Source: Planctomycetota bacterium
GTDB taxonomy: Bacteria > Planctomycetota > Planctomycetia > Gemmatales > Gemmataceae
NCBI GenBank assembly: GCA_016872605.1
Contig: VGZI01000008.1
Location: forward strand, 1 to 64,000
Length of the DNA: 64,000 nucleotides
Direction: 5' to 3'
The notes below the pieces were generated by a model, which ran no database searches, had not been told where the DNA came from, and was given only the letters and a program-made list of their open reading frames with translations. This document shows positions 46,468 through 55,642 of this stretch, piece after piece. Made by a program: the position numbers and the translations under genes. Within the stretch, counting starts at the first letter, position 1. Each line of letters opens with the position of its first letter.

Positions 46468-47487
46468 TCACGCACCCTGCGATATTGCGAGGCGGCTGAG
46501 CTTTCCGAGGTTCTCAAGGCTCCCCATGGCGACGAGCGTATCGCCCGCTTCGAGAATCGTCTCCGAGGGCGGATTGAAGAGCATGTGCCCGCTTGCCTTC
46601 TTGATGGCGACGATGATCACCTGATGCTCCGTCCGCAAGCGCGCATCGCGCAAGTTGATCCCGGTCAGCGCGATCTTCGGCTCGATTCGGCATTCCTCCA
46701 TTTCCAAGTCGATATGCTCCGTTCGGGTCGTCAATTCGATGAAATCGACGACCGTCGGCTTAAGCACCGCATGCGCGACGCGCGTGCCGCCGATCTGATA
46801 CGGGGACACAACGCGGTTCGCGCCGGCGCGAATCAGTTTCTGCTCCGACTGCATCTCCTCGACGCGAGCAACGATCATGATCTTGGGATTGAGGAGCCGG
46901 GCGCTCATCGTCGTGAACAAATTGTCCGCGTCTGATGCCATGACGGTAACCAGGCAATAGGCGCGATCGATGCCGGCTTTCTTCAACAACTCGTCCGACG
47001 TCGCGTCGCCCACGAGCGGGATGCCGTTGGGCAGTTGAAAGTCCTTGAGCGATTCCTCCGATCGGTCGATGACGACGAAGGTCTTGCCGAGCCGCGAAAA
47101 CTCTTTGCATACGAGATGTCCCATGCGGCCGAAGCCACAGACGATGATGTGATCGCTGACATTAGCGAGCGCTCGTTCCATGTTTTGTTTTCCCACAAAT
47201 TCGGCGAGTTCGCCGCTGATGACCGTCCGGATAAGTTCCGAACCGGAGTATGCGAAACCGAAGACGCCGAGGAAGATCAGGAAGATTGTGAAGACGCGCC
47301 CCGCGGTGGAAAGTGTATGGACTTCTTGGTACCCAATCGTCGTCAGCGTGATCACCGTCATGTAGAGGCCGTCGAAGAGCGTATACTCATTCTGGACGAG
47401 CGGGTAGCCGATGGTGCCGATCAAGATGAGGGTCAACGGCACGCCAGCAAGCACTAGAAACCGTTGCGGCAGGCGAAACATTGGCAT
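46468..47487 (-). CDS. K+ channel with TrkA-type RCK regulatory domain
   Basis: 339 residues from ATG 47487 (MPMFRLPQRFLVL). Two membrane helices flank a pore loop with selectivity-type sequence TVITLTTIGYQE. Then a Rossmann RCK-N domain IIVCGFGRMGHLVCKEFSR and TrkA-C from about residue 250 (ITGINLRDARLRTEHQ type). It resembles MthK/Kch-type channels gated by ligand binding to RCK. The 74 residues upstream in frame are low-complexity and rejected. PIG-L deacetylase starts just upstream. Confidence 0.92.
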   Translation of the reverse strand: MPMFRLPQRFLVLAGVPLTLILIGTIGYPLVQNEYTLFDGLYMTVITLTTIGYQEVHTLSTAGRVFTIFLIFLGVFGFAYSGSELIRTVISGELAEFVGKQNMERALANVSDHIIVCGFGRMGHLVCKEFSRLGKTFVVIDRSEESLKDFQLPNGIPLVGDATSDELLKKAGIDRAYCLVTVMASDADNLFTTMSARLLNPKIMIVARVEEMQSEQKLIRAGANRVVSPYQIGGTRVAHAVLKPTVVDFIELTTRTEHIDLEMEECRIEPKIALTGINLRDARLRTEHQVIIVAIKKASGHMLFNPPSETILEAGDTLVAMGSLENLGKLSRLAISQGA

Positions 47488-47525
47488 CTCAGGGATAAAA
47501 GACCATCCGTCGCTAGCGCGTCCGG

Positions 47526-48338
47526 CTAACAGAACGAAAACAGGCGCGTCATGGCGGCGGCATCGAGGGGAGCGCCGTACTCGCATGGCTCGAACGCTTC
47601 GGCAAACTTGACGGCGCCGCCCCGATTCGCACCATAGCGCTCGACCAAAAGCGGTCGAAAGCGATCGGCCTGATTCCGCAACCGCTCCTCCACCTGGCTT
47701 CCAAGCCATGCCCGACGCTCGTCATCGCGGCTCGGAACCTGATCGAGCGTGCCGGTGTTGTACGCCAGCCATTCGTAGAACTGCGATTGATGGCAATGCA
47801 ACATGGCCACGATCTTTTCGACGACGGACCCCACATCAACCGCGACCGAGGGCGAAAACGGGTATGGCCTTCGGAACTCATCCGGCAGATACGCAATCAC
47901 TGGATTCTTCATCAGGTGCGGCGTCCCAGGCGCGACCGCAGGCACGGTAATCATATACGCCGCATCCTGCACGAGTTGACTCGTGTAGCGATGATCCGGG
48001 TGATAATCGTTGGGCCGATGCGTGAGGAGCAGGTCCGGGTTGAAGGCGCGAATGAGTTCGATTACTTTGCAGCGATTTTCGAGCGTCGGCATCAATTCGC
48101 CGTCGTGAATGTCGAAAGTCTCGTAAAGGGCGCCGATGACGGCGCCGGCGGCCGCCGCCTCCTTCCTTCGTCGCTCCGCCAGCTTGGGGCCGGGCATGTC
48201 GTGATGCCCCGCGTCGCCATTGGTCAAACTGACCATCCCCACGGTGTGGCCCGCCGCCGCGTAGAGCGCCGCCGTCCCTCCGGCCGCAAAGTCCGCATCA
48301 TCTGGATGAGCGCCGATGATCAGAAGACGAAGCGGCAT
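47526..48338 (-). CDS. PIG-L family zinc deacetylase
   Basis: 270 residues from ATG 48338 (MPLRLLIIGAHPDDAD). Zinc-site motif AHPDDADFAAGGTAALY at the N-terminus, LTNGDAGHHDMPG, and THRPNDYHPDHRYT supplying the third ligand. Family members deacetylate N-acetylglucosaminyl compounds (MshB, BshB1, PIG-L). Without a nearby bshA or mshA, the substrate is not fixed. It lies 38 bases upstream of the K+ channel start on the same strand. Confidence 0.88.
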   Translation of the reverse strand: MPLRLLIIGAHPDDADFAAGGTAALYAAAGHTVGMVSLTNGDAGHHDMPGPKLAERRRKEAAAAGAVIGALYETFDIHDGELMPTLENRCKVIELIRAFNPDLLLTHRPNDYHPDHRYTSQLVQDAAYMITVPAVAPGTPHLMKNPVIAYLPDEFRRPYPFSPSVAVDVGSVVEKIVAMLHCHQSQFYEWLAYNTGTLDQVPSRDDERRAWLGSQVEERLRNQADRFRPLLVERYGANRGGAVKFAEAFEPCEYGAPLDAAAMTRLFSFC

Positions 48339-48489
48339 GCACAAACCCCTCGCGGTTTCGCTGGAAACCAGAAGTCAGCGTCCGATCCGTGGCGCGGGAG
48401 TATTATAGAGGACTCCGGCACGTTGTATCGGGCTGCCGATTCCGTAACATAACAAACACGCCAGCCTCCCTTTAGAGCGAAAATGGCCA

Positions 48490-49797
48490 ATGTCAATCGC
48501 GACCGTCTCCGCCGATCCGCAGGTTCAAGCCTCCATGGTTGTTCTTGAGGAAATCATGGGCGGCTATGCGCCGCGCAATTTCGCTGTGCGTTTCTGGGAC
48601 GGCTCGACTTGGGCGCCCGAGTCGGACCAAGTCGCACGCTTTACGCTGGTGTTGAACCATGCCGGGTCGGTGCGCAAGATGTTCTGGCCGCCGCGAGTCC
48701 TCTCTCCGCTGCAAGCCTACCTTTATGATGACTTCGACATCGAAGGAGACGCGATCGGCTTCTGCGATCTCTGCGGATACCTCGAACGAACGACGCCTAC
48801 ATTCTCCATCTGGAAGCGGCTCTGGCTCGCCTGGCGCTTGTGGAACTTGCCCAGCGTGGAGCGCGAGCGGACCGGGCGGCAGATGGTCGAACTGGATGGC
48901 CAGCTTCATTCCCGCGAACGCGATCAGCAGGCCATCAGCTACCATTACGACGTGTCGAATGAGTTCTTCGAAATGGTGCTGGGGCCGAAGATGGTCTACA
49001 CCAGCGGCATTTTTGCCGACCCAAGCGAACCGCTCGAGGTCGCTCAAGAGCGCAAACTCGACATGCTTTGCCAAAAGTTGCGGCTCAGACCCGGTGAACG
49101 ATTCCTCGACATCGGCTGCGGCTGGGGCGGACTGGTCATGCATGCCGCCAAGAACTATGGCGTCAAGGCGGTAGGAGTCACGATCAGCAAGAAGCAGGCC
49201 GAGTGGGCGCGAGCGCGTATCAAAGAAGCGGGGCTGGAAAGCCGGTGCCAGATCGACCTCGTGGACTATCGCGACGTCGATGAACGCGAACCGTTCGACA
49301 AGATCGTCACCGTCGAAGTGATCGAACATTTCGGCGCCGCCCAGTTTCCCGAGTTCTTCCGGAAATGCTGGCGATTGTTGCGGCCTCAGGGGTCCCTGCT
49401 GATCCAGCAGATCACGCAGGCCGATCCAAGCGGTTTCCGCGGCGCGCTCCATTTCAGTCAACACTACATCTTCCCCGACGGCGAGTTGACGACCATAGGC
49501 TACACCTACAATGAGGCCGAGAAAGCCGGGTTCGAGGTGCGCGACATGGAGTGCATTCGCGAACACTACTGTCTCACGCTTGGCCATTGGCTGCACAACC
49601 TGGAGACTCGACACGACGACGTGGTGCGCATCACCGACGAGGCGAATTATCGCATCTTCCGCCTGCATTACGCCGGGTCGATCCGGGCGTTCAACAACAA
49701 CGCGTATAATCTGCACCAGACGCTCTACGTCAAGCCCGATGGGTTCGCGAGCGGCTATCCGCTCCGGAGAGATGATTGGTATGTAGATGGGCCATGA
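48490..49797 (+). CDS. CFA-synthase-like SAM methyltransferase
   Basis: 435 residues, cyclopropane-fatty-acyl-phospholipid synthase family. N-terminal domain (FAVRFWDGSTWAPES), then SYHYDVSNEFFEMVLGPKMV, SAM motif FLDIGCGWGGLVMHAAKNYG, and VTVEVIEHFG, VRDMECIREHYCLTLGHWLH. The Cys of E. coli CFA (Cys139, in YSC) is replaced: YTSGIF. It methylates an unsaturated acyl chain, perhaps without ring closure. An acyl carrier protein and a condensation-like acyltransferase follow on the same strand, so the substrate may be carrier-bound rather than membrane lipid (inference). Confidence 0.88.
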   Translation: MSIATVSADPQVQASMVVLEEIMGGYAPRNFAVRFWDGSTWAPESDQVARFTLVLNHAGSVRKMFWPPRVLSPLQAYLYDDFDIEGDAIGFCDLCGYLERTTPTFSIWKRLWLAWRLWNLPSVERERTGRQMVELDGQLHSRERDQQAISYHYDVSNEFFEMVLGPKMVYTSGIFADPSEPLEVAQERKLDMLCQKLRLRPGERFLDIGCGWGGLVMHAAKNYGVKAVGVTISKKQAEWARARIKEAGLESRCQIDLVDYRDVDEREPFDKIVTVEVIEHFGAAQFPEFFRKCWRLLRPQGSLLIQQITQADPSGFRGALHFSQHYIFPDGELTTIGYTYNEAEKAGFEVRDMECIREHYCLTLGHWLHNLETRHDDVVRITDEANYRIFRLHYAGSIRAFNNNAYNLHQTLYVKPDGFASGYPLRRDDWYVDGP

Positions 49798-49911
49798 CTG
49801 TAGTCCGCAATGAACCGTCAACGACGATCCGAAGACCAACGTCGTTGAGCCACCGTGGACTTCCCCTGCTTCGCAGTCTGCAACGGATAGAGAATCTTGT
49901 ACGAGGGCCGC

Positions 49912-50154
49912 ATGACCCGCGCCGAATTACTGCAACATCTTGAAAAGCTCGTGGAGGCGCAGCCCGGCACGCTCACGGGTCCCGAAGAACTCGCCGCTCT
50001 CGCGGGATGGGACTCACTGACCCAAGTCAACTACGTGCTTGTGGTTGAACGCGCGACTGGCATTCGACCGAGTGCTTCGCGCGTAGCCGCCTGCCGCACC
50101 GTGCAAGATCTGATCGACCTCTTCGACGCCAGTAAAGAGCCTCGCACGCCATGA
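49912..50154 (+). CDS. Acyl carrier protein-like (phosphopantetheine attachment)
   Basis: 80 residues from ATG 49912. The carrier signature is LAGWDSLTQVNYV, with the phosphopantetheine Ser at residue 35. Helices 1 to 4 are as expected (LLQHLEKLVEAQPGTL at the start, VAACRTVQDLIDLFD at the end). It is more divergent and less acidic than fatty-acid ACP, as specialised carriers are. Its TGA overlaps the start of the acyltransferase gene (ATGAG). Confidence 0.87.
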   Translation: MTRAELLQHLEKLVEAQPGTLTGPEELAALAGWDSLTQVNYVLVVERATGIRPSASRVAACRTVQDLIDLFDASKEPRTP

Positions 50155-51443
50155 GCGGAGGCACTGCCTTGACCGATGGGCCCGTGCTTCCGCTCGATGA
50201 TTTCCAGCGGCTGATGCACATGTGGTCGGCCGACAATCCCTTCTCCGGCATTGACGCCATCGAGTATTCCGGACATGTGGATGTCGAATTACTGCGATGC
50301 GCCGCCGAGACCGAGCTTTCGCTTCTGGGCATTGGCTATCCGGCGGTGACGGCCGATCAATGCCATGTGCAATATCTTTCCACCACGCCCGCGCTCGCCA
50401 TCGACGTTGTTGGTCCTGAGCCCTCGGGCGCCGCCAGCGCATTGCTGGCGCGGAAATGCGAGGCCGAGTTGAATCAGCCATTCGCTGCCAGCGATGCGCT
50501 TATTCGCCTCTGGGTCGTGATGGGTGAGCCGGCGTCGTACATAGGCATGACCTGGCAGCATTGGCCGATCGACGGCGTGTCGGCGGCCGAGTTGTTTCGC
50601 CGCATCCTCGCACGCTTCGTCGGCAAGCCAGTTCCCCATCCGAGTCCGGCCGTCGAGATGCTCCATCCGGATCGGGCGTCGATCTTTGCTCCGTTCTTCA
50701 CGTTCCAGCGCAATGTTCGCGACTTCTTTATCTCGATTCGAGAGTTTTACTACCACTCGCGCATCTTTGTCGTGCCCCGCCCCGCGACCAAACGGACCGC
50801 CAATGAGGTGCATCTGCTTGAAGTGCCGCAGCCCGCACGACCGCACGGCGCAACGCTGAACGACGTCCTGGCAGCGGCTCTGATGTGGTCACTCGCGGAA
50901 GCGCTGCCTGATCGCCAGCAGAACGACTGGCGGCGTTGGATCAACCTCATCAACTTCGTTGACCTGCGCCCCTTTGGCGGCGACCTGCTACAACGTGCCT
51001 GGGGCTCGTATCTGGGCTATTGCAGTTTCTTCATGCCGGACCCGAGGCCTAAACGATTCGATGAACTGATCGCCGATGTGCAAGCGCAATCGGTTCGGAT
51101 CAAGGAGGGCGAACTATTCTTCGCCAGCCTCGGCGGCTTCGCCTTATTTCGCCACGCCTGGCAGTGGCTGCCGAACCAGTTGCATGGGCTGCCGTACTTT
51201 TTGTGTCCGTTCACCGCCGGCCTCACCAACACACGATTCCGCTCCGAGTGGAACAGCGCGTCGCTCGATCCGCGGTTTGGCCGCTCCTGGCGCGTCGCGC
51301 CTTGCGCTCCGATGGCGCCTTTGGTGCTCGATGTTTGCACGAAAGGCAACGACGTGTCGCTCGCCTTGACCTGCGAGGCCGGCAGCTACATGAGCGACCG
51401 CATCGACGTGATCAAGACCGCCATGATGCGGGTTCTCGACTGA
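50151..51443 (+). CDS. Condensation / PapA5 / WS-DGAT-like acyltransferase
   Basis: 430 residues. The core motif is HxxxDG in WQHWPIDGVSAAELF near residue 140, which gives the general-base His of the CoA-dependent acyltransferase superfamily. The N-terminal half starts like a condensation domain (EYSGHVDVELLRCA). The second half has GATLNDVLAAALMWSLAEAL and ends GNDVSLALTCEAGSYMSDRI, as in WS/DGAT and PapA5 proteins. It likely moves an acyl group from the adjacent carrier protein to an alcohol or amine. The overlap with the carrier gene implies tight coupling. The acceptor is unknown. Confidence 0.8.
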   Translation: MSGGTALTDGPVLPLDDFQRLMHMWSADNPFSGIDAIEYSGHVDVELLRCAAETELSLLGIGYPAVTADQCHVQYLSTTPALAIDVVGPEPSGAASALLARKCEAELNQPFAASDALIRLWVVMGEPASYIGMTWQHWPIDGVSAAELFRRILARFVGKPVPHPSPAVEMLHPDRASIFAPFFTFQRNVRDFFISIREFYYHSRIFVVPRPATKRTANEVHLLEVPQPARPHGATLNDVLAAALMWSLAEALPDRQQNDWRRWINLINFVDLRPFGGDLLQRAWGSYLGYCSFFMPDPRPKRFDELIADVQAQSVRIKEGELFFASLGGFALFRHAWQWLPNQLHGLPYFLCPFTAGLTNTRFRSEWNSASLDPRFGRSWRVAPCAPMAPLVLDVCTKGNDVSLALTCEAGSYMSDRIDVIKTAMMRVLD

Positions 51444-51612
51444 CAACCAGCGCCTCCACCGTGTAGCCGCGCTCGCGCAGCGTGGCGGCAGCGCCATCCA
51501 CCAAGTTAACATTCTCGGTCCAGGTCCGCTCGCCGTTGGAGAATGCAACCTGCGCCTCGGTTCCGGCGCCTGGGTTGTTTTTGCGCGGCGTGGGTTTCTT
51601 CTTCGTGGCCAT
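51412..51612 (-). CDS. Small basic hypothetical protein
   Basis: 66 residues from ATG 51612 (MATKKKPTPRKNNPGAGTEA), with aaagga upstream. The start is Lys/Pro-rich and the rest reads EAQVAFSNGERTWTENVNLV. It overlaps the acyltransferase 3' end by 32 bases tail to tail. I do not recognise it and it may be spurious, though the composition and the site favour a gene. Confidence 0.45.
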   Translation of the reverse strand: MATKKKPTPRKNNPGAGTEAQVAFSNGERTWTENVNLVDGAAATLRERGYTVEALVVSREPASWRS

Positions 51613-51859
51613 GATGGGTCCTTTGTGTCGATTCACAGAGAGACAGTAGATTGCCACGCCTCGGCACCGATGACAACCGCTGCGAAAACTGGAAAGGCAT
51701 GAGAGAACGTGCGAGCAATCGGCTCATGCTTCGAGGCCAGATCGGCAAGATGTCGGTCCGCTTGTCGGGCAATTCGAGCGAATGCACATTTTCTCCTTGC
51801 CCACTTCCGAGCCGTCCGCGATGATTTTAGGAACCCGATCCACGCTACCGAGGTGCTTG

Positions 51860-54800
51860 ATGGCGATTCACAACCGATGCCCGAACTGCGGCAAGACTGG
51901 GCGAGTGGCAAGCCGTTAAGTTGGGCTGGCGGTCCGTTGTCCTCGTTGCCGGACTCGGTTCATTGCGTCGGCATCCACGATAGGGGATTTCCCTGTTGCA
52001 AAACCCTACCACGCTCCGGAGGGGGAAGCTGAGGCCCGAGCGGACGATACGGAGGCGGTTGAATGGGACCTGGCCGCGCCGGCCGCCGGCCATGAAGTGC
52101 CGGAAAAAATCGGCCGCTTTCAGATCAAATTATGGCTCGGGCGGGGCGGGTTCGGCGATGTGTACCTTGCTTACGATCCGGTTCTGGAACGCCAGGTCGC
52201 TCTCAAAGTTCCACGCACGAAGACGCTCGACACGCCGGAAAAAATCGCTCGCTTCTTGCGCGAGGCCAAGGCGGCGGCGAGTTTGCGCCATCCTCATATC
52301 GTTCCGGTGTTCGACTCCGGCCAAGACGGCGATCACTATTACATTGCAACAGCCTTTATCGAGGGCCGCAGCCTGAGTGATGCTTTGATGGACAAACCGT
52401 TCTCGCTCACGGAGACGGCGGTCATCGTGCGTGCCTTGGCAGAAGCCCTGGCGTATGCGCATTCTCAAGGGATCGTTCATCGCGATGTGAAGCCGGCGAA
52501 CATCATGCTCGACGCAAAAGGATCCCCGTTCCTGGTCGATTTCGGCCTCGCGATGCGCCTCGGCGATCCCACCGACGGCGCCTTTCCGTCCCCCGACGGC
52601 GCAGAGAATCCCTCGGACGATGCCAATCCCAAGGAGACGCAGCTCGCCGATCCCAAGATGACGATCAAACGCGTGCGCATGGGTACGCCCAGTTACATGT
52701 CTCCCGAACAGGCTGCGGGCATCCTGGAGAACGTCAAGGCGCCGACGGACCAATACAGCCTCGGCATGGTGCTCTACGAGATTCTTTGCGGCCAGACCGC
52801 GTTCAGCGGTCCGCCGGCCCTTCAGCAAGCCCACGCCCAGAAGACGGCGCCGCCTCCGCCGAGGACAATCAAGCCCGAGATACCGGAGGACTTGCAGGCA
52901 ATCTGCCTGAAGGCGTTGGCGAAAAACCCCAACGAGCGATATGCCAGTTGTCAGGATTTTGCCGATGACCTGCGCCGTTGGCTGGAGGGAGACGAAACGC
53001 AAGCCAATCCTTTACCAACGCGGGAGCGTGTGCTGCGCTGATGCCGAAAGGAACCGATCCGCGCGTGGGCCATTGGCCTGGCGTTCGTCTCCATGGTTGC
53101 GGTACTCGGGCTGTCGATCGTCTTTGCCGCGGTCGAGGCGCGGTCGGCTTACGATCTGCGCCAGGCGAATATCCTGGCAAAAAAGAGCGCGGAGGAAGCG
53201 AGAACCAATCAAGCCGCGGCCGAGAATGCCGCCAAACTGGCCAAGGAAAATGCCGACGAAGCGAAAGCAAGCGAACGGCAAGCCCGAATCAACTTGGCCG
53301 AGCGAACGCTCGAGCGCGCCCAGATGTACGGCGAGCAGAAGGAGCTCGGACTCGGCATGCCGTGGCTGGCGCGCAGCCTGGACATCGCCGAGAAGGCCGG
53401 CGACGCCCACTTGGCACGCGCGATCCGCCGGAACGTGTCGGCATGGAGCGAGTCAATGCACGTCCTGCGCGTTGCCAAGCGCTATCCGCAGGAGATCGAC
53501 GCGTTTGTTTGGCACCCGGATGGCCGACGATTTTTCATGAGCGCCGGCCCAAACGTTTTGCAAGGGACGCTAAAGGACAGTGATCTTCACGACCAGCTCG
53601 TCATTTTCCGAGGATCGGATGCCCTGGTGCACGCGCTGGCGACTATGCCGACCGGGCAGGTCCTCGTCGCGCGCGGGAATGAGATCTACCAGCTTCAGCC
53701 GAGCCTGGAAGGCAAGCCGATGATTCAGCGGATCTATTCCCATGAAGCGAACACGCCGAAGGGCAGCATTGTCGCTCTGGCGGCCTCCCCGCGATCGCCA
53801 ATGCCGGGAGAGCCAACATGGGGCGCCTTCATCGACCATCAAGGGCAAGCCTGGACATGGCAAATCTCCGCGGCCAACGCCAGGCCGGTTCTCCTGGACC
53901 GCAAGCCTCGCGTCCTGTGTCTAACATTCAGCCCAGATGGCCAATCGCTGCTCCTCGGCGGCGCCGACGGCTCACGCGTTTGTTCCGCCTCGACGCGACG
54001 AATCCGCAGGAGTGGACACCAGACCGGGTTATCCCGCGCGCCTTTCCGTGGCTGCCGAGCGAGGAAATCAAGGCCGCCGCTTTCCACCCAGACGGCCGTC
54101 GTTTCTTGATCGCTCGTTCCACGCCCCTGTCGGGTGTCGCCGAACTCTGGTCGATCCAGGAGCAGAAGCAACCGCTGGCGACATTCGCCCACTAGGCGGA
54201 AATTTACGCCGTCGCTTTCAGCCCGTGTGGCCGCGTTTTGGTTACCGGCGGACGGGATCGCTCGGCGAGACTCTGGCATTCAGACTCGCACCGCTCGCTG
54301 GGGCGCACGCTCTGGCATCCAGGCGAGGTCACGCATGTCGCCTTTCACCCAACTCGGCAGGGTTTGACCACCATCGATCCGGACCAAACCGTTCGCCTGT
54401 GGGAGCTGAAGCCGGAACGCGTGCAGCCGACGTTCGAGTCGACGTTCCCGTTCAAACCGGACCAGAAGCCGCCGAGCTTCGCCCGCAAGACGTCGAACTC
54501 ATTCGCAACGCCCTGGCCCGTCACTGCCGCACATATTGCCAGCAATGGGGAGGCGTACTTGATCCTAGCTGGAGACAAAGTGCAGGTTCGGACAGCGCAC
54601 GGCCGCAGCGTCGGCGCGCCCGTCAATCCGCGTGACGGATTGTGGGATGGAGACAAGAACGCCTTCAAACACGTAACGGCATTCGCCATCGATGAGGACA
54701 ACAATCGCCTGATCACCGATACACTGCTGGAGAGCAACGAACCGGGATCGGCGCACAAACTGTATGTCGTGCAGATGTGGAACCTCGCCAGCCAAAAGCT

Positions 54801-55614
54801 GGAGTGGACCTATCTTGATCGGGCACGCGCCGCGCCGATTTGGCGTTTCGCTCTCAGCAAGGACGGCAAGTTCGCCGCTGCCGCCGGCATGGACAAGAAT
54901 TTCCTCCTCTGGTCGACGAGCAACAACAAGCCGATCATCCACCGCAAGCTCGTTGACCCCGTGTATGCCCTTGCCATCAGCCTCGACAGCAAACGGCTGG
55001 TCATGGGCAACAAGACCCAGGCGTGCATCTACGACTTGAACGCGCCCACGAAACCGCCGATTTCGCTCGACCATCCCGACGCAGTGGTCTCCGCGGCATT
55101 CCATCCGACGAATTCAAAGATGCTGTTAACCGGATTTGTCGGCGGGGCCCTGCTGTGGGATCTGGCTAATCTCGACAAGCGAAAACCGTTGCAACACTTG
55201 ACCGGCGTATTTGCCGTGGGGTTCAGCAGGGACGGAGAAACGCTCGTTACCGCCGGCCAGGATACGCAGGCTCGGCTCTGGGACAGCAGGACGCTCAAGG
55301 GGATTGGCCCGCCTGTTCCGCACTCCGGCCCGGTTTACGCCGTCGGGCTGACCGCCAATGACAAACACTTGAATCAGTTGGTGACCGTCACCTTTCCCCC
55401 GGCCGTCACCGTTCAATACAGGCCGTTGACCTCCGAGGCTTCAGAAGACGCGCGTGCTCTTGCGACCAGAGCGGAACTGATGTCGAACATCCATCTGGAC
55501 GATCAGAATACCGTCAAAGTCTTGCCCGGCCCGGCTTGGAGCGAATTGCGCAAGACCGCCACTCTGCGGGACGACTGGGAAAGCAACTGGCGACGTTGGA
55601 CGGATGATTCCTGA
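51860..55614 (+). pseudogene. Ser/Thr kinase with zinc ribbon and WD40 repeats, multiply broken
   Basis: Restored, this is one protein of about 1250 residues. ATG 51860 opens a zinc ribbon, CPNCGKTGRVASR, then TAA (51917-51919), then VGLAVRCPRCRTRFIA. The kinase (from about 52100) is intact: LGRGGFGDVYLA, IVHRDVKPANIM, LVDFGLAMRL. TGA (53039-53041) replaces an expected Trp in VLR-W-CRKEP, just before a membrane helix. A frameshift near 53975 joins LLLGGADGS to TRLFRLDATNPQEW. TAG (54193-54195) follows LATFAH. The final WD40 repeats (VTGGRDRSARLW, VTAGQDTQARLWD) run to 55614. A kinase-only fragment from GTG 52097 could still be made. Confidence 0.87.
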
Positions 55615-55642
55615 AAGCTCAGTCCGTTCGTGCTGTATCCTC

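Noticed and set aside
33602-54195. TGA read as an amino acid (recoding) because several genes have in-frame TGA at sensible positions.
   Set aside because: TGA ends many intact genes here (hisF, sixA, acyl carrier protein), the expected residue differs between sites (Arg, Trp), and TAA and TAG also interrupt the kinase gene.
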